Shown piece after piece: positions 55,109 through 62,869 of a stretch of 64,000 nt of DNA. The stretch covers positions 3,088,501 to 3,152,500 of the forward strand of contig NC_019703.1 in NCBI RefSeq assembly GCF_000317045.1, in the 5' to 3' direction. Source of the DNA: Geitlerinema sp. PCC 7407 (GTDB lineage: Bacteria > Cyanobacteriota > Cyanobacteriia > PCC-7407). The notes beneath the pieces are model-generated. The model saw nothing but the letters and a program-made list of their open reading frames with translations, was not told where the DNA came from and did no database searches. The position numbers and the translations under genes are program-made. Numbering within the stretch: the stretch's first letter is position 1; each line of letters starts with the position of its first letter.

Positions 55109-58100
55109 TTACCAGGGGTTCCCGATCAGGGTGAAACCGGCCCAGTAGTAAGGGTGAGACAGCACGCGATCGCTCACCAAGTCGGCACTCTCTGGCGGCA
55201 GCTCGACCGCTGGCAAGAACTCCAACCCTTGCAGCTTGCCGTCTTCAAGGGTGATTTGCCCCTGGGCCATGGCCAGCTGAGCCCTGCGCAGGGCTTCTGC
55301 TTTGATGGGGGCTGTCCGCAGATGGCCGTAGAACTCTGTCATCAGGCCCGCTGTTGCCGCATCGTTGACAAACCACAGACTGGCGATCGCGCTTTTGACC
55401 CCGGCCTTCACCGCAAAGCCCGCAAAGCCGAGCTCTGCTTCTTCGTTCCCCAGAGCCGTTCGGCAGGCGCTGAGCACCAGCAGCTCTACCGGCGGATTCG
55501 CCAGCCCCAGGGTGCGCAGCTGGTCTAGCTTGAGGCGGCTGTTCCAAAACTGCACGTAGGAGTTGGCCAGCGGCCCAGGCTCAAAGTCCGCATGGGTTGC
55601 CAGGTGAATGATGCCGTAGGGCCGCTCGGTGCGCAGGGCCTTGAGGCGATCGATGGTGAAGGACTCATTGAGCAGCGCCCGTCCTTGCCAGAGCTGCTCG
55701 ATAGCCGCCAGTTCCGCCGGCACCGCTGGCAGAGGCGGCTGCTCTTGGGTGCTCTCGGACACGCCCATGCCGAGGACCTGGGTATCGCGAATGTCACGAT
55801 AGCGGGTATCGGTCAGGGAGAGGCTGGGCATCATCCCAACGCTGAATTCTTCCACCAAGAACTGCTGACCGTTGTGGAGCGCCGCCATGGGGGTCGATCG
55901 CAAGCCGGGCTCCATGAGGAACACCAGATTGTTGATTCGGCGCTGCTCGAGCCTCAGGAGCACCGGCTCAATGATCCATTCATGGAGCTGCTGGGCCGGC
56001 AGCAGGTAGTCATCGGAGCTGGTGGAATCGGGGCTGGCAACGGCGGCCCGCAGATCGGCGGCGATCGCCATCACCCGCGATCGCGTCGCCTCTGGGATCC
56101 GCTGGAAGATCGGCTCTCCCTCCGCCGTCACCACCAACACCTCCAGCTGATCGCTGTCCTGGGGCTCAAACTCCGAAGTCGCCTCCGAAGACAAAGCCTG
56201 GGCGATCGCGCCAAACTGCCACTCCATTTGGCCTGCGCGGTTGGCGCTGCCGCCCCCACTGCCAAAGGCTTTTTCTGGATCTAGGGCCGTTGCTTGGCCG
56301 GGGGCGCCAGTTCTGGCCAGCACTTGGCCCTCGGGCAAAAAGCTGAGATAGACCAACGCAGGCCGCGCGCCCGTATTGTCCTCGATGTCGCGCAAGATTT
56401 CCCGTGCCTCGTCCAGCGTCACCGGGGGCGTCTCGATCGGGATGCCCAGATGGTCGGCAAACTCATTGGTCAGACGGCTTTCACGAGAGGCGATCGCCGT
56501 ATCAACCTCCGCAACCGGAACCCTTGTCGCCACATTAATGGGCGATCGCACCGGTTCCTGAGGCGGTCTAGGTCTACGGACCTCAGGCTCGGGAGACGGG
56601 GTTGGAGTTGGCTCAGGAGACGGAGTTGGGGTTGGTTCAGGGGTTGGCTCAGGAGATGGAGTTGGGGTTGGTTCAGGGGTTGGCTCAGGAGATGGGGTTG
56701 GCGGTGGTGGTGGTGGTGGTGGTGGTGGCGGTGGCGGTGGTGGCGGTGGCGGTGGCGGTGGCGGTGTTATCACCACATTCACTGAAATCTGGATAGGCGC
56801 CGATAGGGAAACGCGATCGGTAGCCCGCAGCGTAAAGAGCGGCAGCGTCCCCGTGACCCCCGGCGGCGCTTGGTATTCCACCACATCCGTTGGACTCAGC
56901 CGCGTTATCCCCGGCGAAATCGAGCTGCCATTGACCCGCACGATTACCCCCGGAGCCACCGAGTCAATAATGTAGGACTCACCCGCCACCGTCGGCAGAT
57001 CTTCAGGATTTGCGTCTCCCGGCGACAAGCCTAGAGCCGATGCGGAGAACGTAAAAACGCTGCCAGCCTCCGCATCTCCCACCGTAGGATTCGCCGCCGA
57101 AAGCGTTGGAGCCGTATTGCGATAGGTAATGCGCACCCCATCCACATTGGGGTCCCCCAGATCCGAATCCGTGTTGTTCGGAATCGGGGTTCCCGGAGCC
57201 GGAAACGTCTGCCCTGTGATCAGCACCCCAGTTCCTGGTGCAGTCGATCGGCTGTCGATCGAGCCCGCCGTACCATTACTCGTCGCATTCCCGACAATAA
57301 AGCGCGAATCGTCCACGCCCGTATTCGGCCCACCGTTGTGGCTGATTTTGACAAAGCCTCCTTGGTCACGGGCCGCCGTCAAAATCGTCTCTCCGGTAAT
57401 CAGAGTCCCCGTTCCGCGCACCACTCCCTCAGCGGTGATGCTGACTGGCCCGCCGCTGGCAACCGAATCCAAATCGTTTATGCGGCCCTGGGTGTTGATA
57501 CTTTCAAACAAGACATCTCCAGGGTTTCCAGGGAGCACCGATAGGGTCACAGATCCCCCCGATACCTGGGGTACCACGCTAGAGGCAACCGCAGTTGTGT
57601 CGATCGCCCCCGTCTCAATCGGGCCTCGGGAGACGATATTGACGGGTCCAGCAACATAGGGGGCAGAGACAAACCCAAAGCTGTTCACTCCCGTATTCAA
57701 AGCGCCAGTCTTGACCCCAGCCCCCTGAATCACAACCTCCCCGCCTCGCACCACAGAACTCGCCGAAGGATTGGTCGCCGTAGCCGTAATGTTGCCAACC
57801 TGCACGGTCTCCGATGCATTGATGTCAACGCGGCCCGCTTCACCCAGGCCAGGCAAGCCCACATAGCTACTGCTGGTGTTGATATTGCCTGCAACGATTC
57901 GCCCCCCACGGGCTTCGAGGATCACAGGACCGCCATACACTTCTGCTGTAAATTCAGAGCCCGGATCAGAGTCAATATTGCTAGAGGTATCAATATCCCC
58001 CACCTGGATATTGCCAGCAGAGAGAGTTCCGGGTGTCGAAAAAATCGTTCCTCCCAAAGGTGGCGAATTGGGGGGCAGGGTAAATACGCCGGGACCTGGA

Positions 58101-59557
58101 GCTGCCGTCAGGGTTGGCTGGCCAGCTCGCAAGATCAGGGCAGGACGAGTGGTGAGGAGGGTAATATCTGGGCTGGGTGGTTGACCCGTCAAGCCGATAT
58201 CTGGCCCCGTGATGCGAATGTTGCCTGCGGTGATGCTGCCACCAGACTCGATCTTCAGCGCCACGCCGTTGTAGTCACCTAAAAAGACATCGTTGGCTGA
58301 GCTGATGATGGGGTCGTAGTAGCTGAAGAAGTCACCCGGGCGCCCGTCCAGCTTCCTGAGTTCAAAGACGCCGCCGCTCGTGAAGTGGGCATCGCCTGAG
58401 ATGGGGCCGTCGCTGATCAGGCGCATGTCTTCGCCGCTGACGAAGGGCGTGATGTCCAGGTGGTTGAGAGCAAGGATGTCAACGGCTTGGCGGCCCTGGA
58501 GGGTGAGATCGCGGCCCGCCTGCGCCCGAAAAGGAACCGTGGCGCTGTCTCGGATGTAGATGCGGTTATCGGCTTGGAGGGTCAGGTCTTGGGCAGCGCT
58601 GAAGGTGCCTTCGAGCAGGTTAATGCTTTCGGTGGCCTGGACCCGGACGTTTTGGCCGCTGGCTTGGCGCAGGGTGACGTCTCCCGGCTGCAGGGCCAGG
58701 CTGGAGCCCTGGAGGCGGACGCTGCCGTCAGGGTCTACGGTGACGCTGGTGGCGTGGGGAGCAGGGCCGCCGGTGAGCAGCTCGGGCAGGCTGGCGATCG
58801 GCAAATTCCAGGTGCCGCCGAGGGGGACTGGATTGACCGCGGCGTCGTGGGGACTAATTTCTAGGCTGAGGACATCCCCGGGCTGAGTGAGACGAACGGT
58901 GCTCTGGCCCGGGACAGCGGCGATCGCCAGCTGGCCATTGGGCGTCAAGAGCGCTCCGGTGCTGATCACGCTGCCGCCCAGCAGGGTCAGGTTTTGGCCC
59001 GGTGCCAGCGTGCCCTCGTTGACCAAGCTGCCGGGCTGGTCCACCTGGAAGACAAAGCTTTCGGGATTGCCGACCAGGTTGGCGTAGTCTTGGCTGCCGA
59101 TGGCGCTCCACCAGCCCTCGGCGAACTTCAGGTGGGTAGCCGTGGCAGCGGTAAAGGAGCCGGGAATATCCAGGCGAGCGCTCGGCCCAAAGACAATGCC
59201 CGCTGGATTGAGCAAGTAGAGATGGGCGCTGCTGCCGACGACTTGCAGCAGGCCATTGATCTCCGACGGCGTGCCGCTGGTGATGCGCGACAGGATGTTT
59301 TGGGTTTCTGGGCTGGTCAGGAACCGGGCCGTTTCGGCGTCAGTGAGCCCAAATTGACTAAAGCTATGGAAGAGGTTTTGGCCGTCGCGCGATCGCGCCC
59401 CGCCCGTGATGTCATAGCGGCCTTGATTGAGCTGAACCTGGGTGTTTGTGCCGTCGGGGTTGGCCTGGATGGATTGAGCTTGGGCTTTGCCGGCCTCCGT
59501 ATTGATCAAAGGCGCGACGATCAGCAGAGCAGGCAGGAGTTTTGGGAGGAGGTTCAT
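55109..59557 (-). CDS. Two-partner secretion exoprotein with C-terminal CHAT protease domain
   Basis: A 1482-residue exported protein. The signal peptide ends 'GKAQAQS'. The TPS domain (about 25-270) has 'LLNPAGIVFGPSARLDIPG'. A long beta-helix follows to about 850, then a cadherin-like stretch. A 22-proline run and PTPSPEP repeats (about 925-990) precede the final domain. The last 320 residues are a CHAT domain, the caspase-like cysteine protease of cyanobacteria. The catalytic His is in 'IIHLATHADF' and Cys in 'VLSACRTALG', with 'SLWFVNDAAT' and the ending 'HPYYWAGFTLIGNPW'. The dyad is complete. It lies tail to tail with its probable pore, 28 bases apart. The ATG at 59557 is preferred to a TTG ten codons earlier. 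Confidence 0.92.
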   Translation of the reverse strand: MNLLPKLLPALLIVAPLINTEAGKAQAQSIQANPDGTNTQVQLNQGRYDITGGARSRDGQNLFHSFSQFGLTDAETARFLTSPETQNILSRITSGTPSEINGLLQVVGSSAHLYLLNPAGIVFGPSARLDIPGSFTAATATHLKFAEGWWSAIGSQDYANLVGNPESFVFQVDQPGSLVNEGTLAPGQNLTLLGGSVISTGALLTPNGQLAIAAVPGQSTVRLTQPGDVLSLEISPHDAAVNPVPLGGTWNLPIASLPELLTGGPAPHATSVTVDPDGSVRLQGSSLALQPGDVTLRQASGQNVRVQATESINLLEGTFSAAQDLTLQADNRIYIRDSATVPFRAQAGRDLTLQGRQAVDILALNHLDITPFVSGEDMRLISDGPISGDAHFTSGGVFELRKLDGRPGDFFSYYDPIISSANDVFLGDYNGVALKIESGGSITAGNIRITGPDIGLTGQPPSPDITLLTTRPALILRAGQPTLTAAPGPGVFTLPPNSPPLGGTIFSTPGTLSAGNIQVGDIDTSSNIDSDPGSEFTAEVYGGPVILEARGGRIVAGNINTSSSYVGLPGLGEAGRVDINASETVQVGNITATATNPSASSVVRGGEVVIQGAGVKTGALNTGVNSFGFVSAPYVAGPVNIVSRGPIETGAIDTTAVASSVVPQVSGGSVTLSVLPGNPGDVLFESINTQGRINDLDSVASGGPVSITAEGVVRGTGTLITGETILTAARDQGGFVKISHNGGPNTGVDDSRFIVGNATSNGTAGSIDSRSTAPGTGVLITGQTFPAPGTPIPNNTDSDLGDPNVDGVRITYRNTAPTLSAANPTVGDAEAGSVFTFSASALGLSPGDANPEDLPTVAGESYIIDSVAPGVIVRVNGSSISPGITRLSPTDVVEYQAPPGVTGTLPLFTLRATDRVSLSAPIQISVNVVITPPPPPPPPPPPPPPPPPPPPPPTPSPEPTPEPTPTPSPEPTPEPTPTPSPEPTPTPSPEPEVRRPRPPQEPVRSPINVATRVPVAEVDTAIASRESRLTNEFADHLGIPIETPPVTLDEAREILRDIEDNTGARPALVYLSFLPEGQVLARTGAPGQATALDPEKAFGSGGGSANRAGQMEWQFGAIAQALSSEATSEFEPQDSDQLEVLVVTAEGEPIFQRIPEATRSRVMAIAADLRAAVASPDSTSSDDYLLPAQQLHEWIIEPVLLRLEQRRINNLVFLMEPGLRSTPMAALHNGQQFLVEEFSVGMMPSLSLTDTRYRDIRDTQVLGMGVSESTQEQPPLPAVPAELAAIEQLWQGRALLNESFTIDRLKALRTERPYGIIHLATHADFEPGPLANSYVQFWNSRLKLDQLRTLGLANPPVELLVLSACRTALGNEEAELGFAGFAVKAGVKSAIASLWFVNDAATAGLMTEFYGHLRTAPIKAEALRRAQLAMAQGQITLEDGKLQGLEFLPAVELPPESADLVSDRVLSHPYYWAGFTLIGNPW
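56593..56765. repeat. Coding low-complexity repeat (proline tract and PTPSPEP units)
   Basis: On the + strand this reads as tandem near-identical copies of a 33-base unit (TTCAGG...GTTGG) and then 22 consecutive NGG triplets at 56699-56764. On the coding strand it gives PTPSPEPTPEP units followed, upstream, by 22 prolines. Such DNA is liable to slippage. Confidence 0.85.
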
Positions 59558-60116
59558 GGCAGTGACAAAACGCGGGCGATCGCCCAAAAGGTTGTAGGCA
59601 GCGGCACCACTTCCATCGAGAAAGTCTGGAAAGTATTCAGGTCAAGGATTCAGAACCAGGCGCGATCGCCCTTCAATCTGGACCCATATTTCGCAAACTT
59701 GGGAGTCTCTTGGTTGGCGGATCGACGTTGAAACCAGACCTCACCATCGAAGCACTTTGTTTGCCCTCAAAATCTCGCCCAGCCAGCGCGGAATCTGCCT
59801 CTAGTCTGCGGCACTTTTAGGCCACTTTCCGCCAAGATTTAGGAATACTTCACGGCGGGGTCAGGGCCCTTGGCAAAGCCGGTCCGGGCGGGTCTCTTTT
59901 CAGAGCCCCCAAGGGGTCAAACAGGCCGATCGCGGAACCTTTCGGAAAGGTTGGCAGGTTTCTAGAGGGTGCGTTATCGTCAACTGACGCAGTCTCTTGG
60001 CGTTTTTTGAGGTTATTGGCCCGAGTTCGCCGGGCAGGCGCAGCCAGTTAAAACGTCCTTGAGCGCGATCGCCCCTCACACTGTTCCGTCAACCTTTGTG
60101 CCTGAATGTTTTGCCC
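59558..60116. other. Divergent intergenic region
   Basis: About 560 bases between the CHAT exoprotein gene and the aldo/keto reductase gene. It has HIP1 sites and no plausible gene or strong hairpin. Both promoters should be here. Confidence 0.5.
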
Positions 60117-61058
60117 ATGACCCGTCTTCGTCCTTTACCGAACTCGCTCATCGTCGGCTGCTGGCAGCTTGACGATCGCAGTTGGAAAGCCCTTTCCGAA
60201 GCAGAGATTGCTCGGGCGATCGACCTTTATCAGGCCCACGGCATCAACTGCTTCGACACCGCCGACATCTACGGGCGCAGCGAAACCCTCTTGGGTCGAC
60301 TCCTCAAAGGCAGCGACAGTTTTGTCTTGACCAAAGCCGTCTTTTTTGGCGAGGCGCCGAGCGAGTTTCAGGTGCGCCGCAAAGTCGAGAATTCCCTGCG
60401 CAATCTCCAGCGAGACACCCTCGATGTCCTGCAAATTCACTGGCACGATCCGGAAGTGGATTTCGCAGGCACTTTCACCGCCCTAGCGGACCTCGTGGAC
60501 CAGGGCAAAATCCAGCGGCTCGGCGTGACCAACTTCACCACCGCCATGCTCGAGAAAGCGCTGCAATACGCCCCCATCAGCACTCACCAGGTCCAGTACA
60601 GCCTGATCGATCGGCGGGTCGAGGCGGCGATGCAGGCTCTGTGCGTGGCCAATGACGTCGCGCTGCTGCCCTACGGTCCCTTGGCGGGCGGCTTTTTGTC
60701 GGACCAGTTTCGCGGCACCCAAGCCCCCAAAATGGAGGGCGATCACGGGCGATCGTTCTATTACAGCCGCATGATCCGGCTTCATGGCGGCTGGCTGCCG
60801 GTCCTGCGGATGCTGGACACCCTGGCAGAGGTGGGCCAAAAGCACGGCAAAACCATTTCCCAGGTGGCGCTGAACTGGGTGAAGCAGCAGTCCGGCGTGC
60901 AGGCGGTGATTTCGGGCCTGACGCTGAAGCGATCGCAGATCCAGAGCAACGTCGAGGCGCTCCAGTGGACCCTAGACCCAGAAGACATCGAGATTCTCAG
61001 CGCGCGATCGCAGTCTCTCTTTGAGCAGCCCGGCGACATTTACTCCTACGAGCGCTAG
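60117..61058 (+). CDS. Aldo/keto reductase
   Basis: A 313-residue NADPH-dependent oxidoreductase of the AKR superfamily. The tetrad is visible: Asp and Tyr in 'NCFDTADIYGRSE', Lys in 'FVLTKAVF', His in 'LQIHWHDPEVD'. 'QRLGVTNFTTAMLE' and 'ALLPYGPLAGGFLSDQ' complete the barrel, and 'VISGLTLKRSQIQSN' is the cofactor phosphate region. The substrate is unknown. The ATG at 60117 is chosen; a further in-frame start lies seven codons upstream. Confidence 0.92.
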   Translation: MTRLRPLPNSLIVGCWQLDDRSWKALSEAEIARAIDLYQAHGINCFDTADIYGRSETLLGRLLKGSDSFVLTKAVFFGEAPSEFQVRRKVENSLRNLQRDTLDVLQIHWHDPEVDFAGTFTALADLVDQGKIQRLGVTNFTTAMLEKALQYAPISTHQVQYSLIDRRVEAAMQALCVANDVALLPYGPLAGGFLSDQFRGTQAPKMEGDHGRSFYYSRMIRLHGGWLPVLRMLDTLAEVGQKHGKTISQVALNWVKQQSGVQAVISGLTLKRSQIQSNVEALQWTLDPEDIEILSARSQSLFEQPGDIYSYER

Positions 61059-61096
61059 CGCGCCCGAGGCAGCGCCTCCCCAACTGGCAGACTGGC

Positions 61097-61660
61097 CTAG
61101 GGCGAGTCCACCGCCACCTTCAGGTATTGGGGAGGGACTGCCGCCGTCAGCCAGACCCCGTTTTCGGCGCGAAAAAACTCGTGGCCTGCCTGGTGCATCG
61201 CGCCGGAGGCCACGACCAGCACCACCGGCTTGCCGTGGCGCTGGCCAACCTGCCGAGCGGTGGCTGGGTCTGCCGACAGGTGCACGTGCTGACGAGACCC
61301 TGGCCGCAGCCCCTCCGCCAAGATGGCCTCTAGAAACCGCGTGGCCGTCCCGTGAAACAGCACCTCCGGCGGCGCGATCGGCGCGAGGCCCAGATCCACC
61401 GAGATCGAGTGGCCCTGGTTGGCCCGGATTCGCAGGCCGTCCTCGGACACGCTAAAGCGCTGTTTGCTGTTGGTGCGCACCACGTCCAAAATCACCTCCC
61501 GGGTGAGGGGCGATCGCGAGTTTTGGGACAGCCGAACCAAGTCTTCGATCAAGGCCCATCCCTGGGCATCCAGGCTCAGGCCGATCGCCTCGGGCTGATG
61601 GCGCAGAAGCAGGCTCATAAACTTGCTAGCAGTGACCAAAGAAGGCGAGTTTTCTGTCAT
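61097..61660 (-). CDS. kptA: RNA 2'-phosphotransferase (Tpt1/KptA family)
   Basis: Transfers a 2'-phosphate from RNA to NAD. The 187-residue protein has '[20 protein letters not shown]', '[14 protein letters not shown]' (catalytic Arg and His), '[14 protein letters not shown]', 'HVHLSAD' and '[14 protein letters not shown]'. The order and length are normal. The substrate in bacteria is uncertain, because tRNA splicing that makes such phosphates is not known there. The AGGAG site overlaps the end of coaR, so the gene is co-translated with coaR. Confidence 0.93.
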   Translation of the reverse strand: MTENSPSLVTASKFMSLLLRHQPEAIGLSLDAQGWALIEDLVRLSQNSRSPLTREVILDVVRTNSKQRFSVSEDGLRIRANQGHSISVDLGLAPIAPPEVLFHGTATRFLEAILAEGLRPGSRQHVHLSADPATARQVGQRHGKPVVLVVASGAMHQAGHEFFRAENGVWLTAAVPPQYLKVAVDSP

Positions 61661-61675
61661 CGATCGCTTCTCCTG

Positions 61676-62788
61676 CTAAGTCCGAGTGAGATAGCAGTGG
61701 CAGTCTGGCTTGGCAATGAATGTTTCTGCTAGAGCGTTTAGGGCCACTGCGGCCAGTAGTCCCCCGCCGAGGCTCCCCTGAACCGTGATGGAAGGAACTG
61801 AGGTGGTCATCAGCTGTCGCTTCGCGGCTGGAGCATGGCTAAAGCCGATGGGCATGCCAATGACGAGAGCGGGCTGGATTGTCCCTTGCTCAATCAACTT
61901 ACAGGCGGTGAGCAACACAGACGGAGCATAGCCAACCACCAGCACGCAGCCCTGGGGAATCTGGTGGAGCCGCTGCTGCCAGCGGTCGTGGTTCCAAAAG
62001 GCTTGCTCGGCTTCGCTGACCCCCGTGACGTGAGGATCGTCAATCAGGGTTGCGATCGCGCATTTGAGATGGGCTAATCGAGTCTGATCGAGGGCCGCCG
62101 CGACCACCGGAACATCGGTCACAACCGAGCACCCGGCCTTCAGCGCCTCTCGGGCAGCGGCGATCGCCCCTGAGCTCAGCCGCACAGCGCTCACCAAGCT
62201 GACATCGCCACACGCCAGCACCAGCTGGTGCAGCAGATGGACCGTGATTTCAGAATAGCCAGACAAATCCGGCAGCAGGTGTTGCAGGGACTCCTGAAAT
62301 GCTTCTGGATGGTTGGTCGTCTCGGCGTCCAGATTGAGCCACAGCTGGTCGAGCTTTCCCAAGCCCTCCTGGGCGTCGACATCTAGCTGCTTGAGCTGTG
62401 CCAGCGCTTCGGCTTGGGTGATTTGGCAGTCTTGGTCGCGCCCCAGCAATCCCTCCAAGGCCGATGCCGTCTGGCGGAGGCGAGTAATCTGCTGAATCAC
62501 CGAGCGATACTGCTGCTGTAGCTGCGCCATCAGGGTGGGATCGCCATCGTCGTCTGAATGGCTGTCGAGCAGGTGCCGAATGTGGGACAGCTGAAACCCC
62601 TGCTGCTTCAGGGCGATGATCCGCTGGAGCCGCTGCACGTCCTGCTGAGTATAGAGGCGGTAGTTGCCTTCGGAGCGCTGGACCGGAGGCAGCAGTCCGA
62701 GGGTGTGATAGTGGCGCACCATGCGGGGCGTAACGCCACCGCCAACCGCATCGGTTAGTTCTTTGATCGTTAGGGGGTCGGTCTTCAT
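61676..62788 (-). CDS. coaR: Cobalt sensor CoaR (MerR-CbiC fusion regulator)
   Basis: A 370-residue MerR-family activator. Residues of about 5-75 are the winged-helix part ('TPRMVRHYHTLGLLPPVQ', 'GNYRLYTQQDVQRLQRI'). A coiled-coil helix follows. Residues of about 165-345 resemble precorrin-8 methylmutase (CbiC/CobH: 'SSGAIAAAREALKAG', 'GMPIGFSHAPAAKRQL'), in which the usual catalytic 'VHACG' reads 'VLACG'. The end 'KPDCHCYLTRT' has the Cys-His-Cys used for cobalt binding in the known CoaR. It is divergent from coaT across an 81-base promoter region with a perfect operator and heads a unit with kptA. Confidence 0.95.
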   Translation of the reverse strand: MKTDPLTIKELTDAVGGGVTPRMVRHYHTLGLLPPVQRSEGNYRLYTQQDVQRLQRIIALKQQGFQLSHIRHLLDSHSDDDGDPTLMAQLQQQYRSVIQQITRLRQTASALEGLLGRDQDCQITQAEALAQLKQLDVDAQEGLGKLDQLWLNLDAETTNHPEAFQESLQHLLPDLSGYSEITVHLLHQLVLACGDVSLVSAVRLSSGAIAAAREALKAGCSVVTDVPVVAAALDQTRLAHLKCAIATLIDDPHVTGVSEAEQAFWNHDRWQQRLHQIPQGCVLVVGYAPSVLLTACKLIEQGTIQPALVIGMPIGFSHAPAAKRQLMTTSVPSITVQGSLGGGLLAAVALNALAETFIAKPDCHCYLTRT

Positions 62789-62803
62789 TTTTTCAGTTTA
62801 CTC

Positions 62804-62835
62804 AAACCTTGACATTGACACTAATGTCAAGGTTT
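62804..62835. promoter_or_regulatory. CoaR operator: 13-bp perfect inverted repeat within the coaT promoter
   Basis: AAACCTTGACATT (62804-62816) is repeated in exact reverse complement at 62823-62835, with a 6-base spacer. It overlaps the coaT -35 and spacer, as expected for a MerR-family activator that twists an over-long promoter spacer. Confidence 0.9.
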
Positions 62836-62840
62836 AGGCT
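62809..62840 (+). promoter_or_regulatory. coaT promoter with 20-bp spacer
   Basis: A -35 hexamer TTGACA (62809-62814) and a -10-like TAGGCT (62835-62840) are separated by 20 bases, longer than the usual 17 and typical of MerR-activated promoters. Confidence 0.8.
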
Positions 62841-62869
62841 AGGAGGGCAGAAATCTGACGTTTTGAAGC

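Noticed and set aside
56593-56765. Tandem repeats that might suggest a CRISPR array
   Set aside because: The units are contiguous and coding, with no spacers. They encode a Pro-rich tether in frame.
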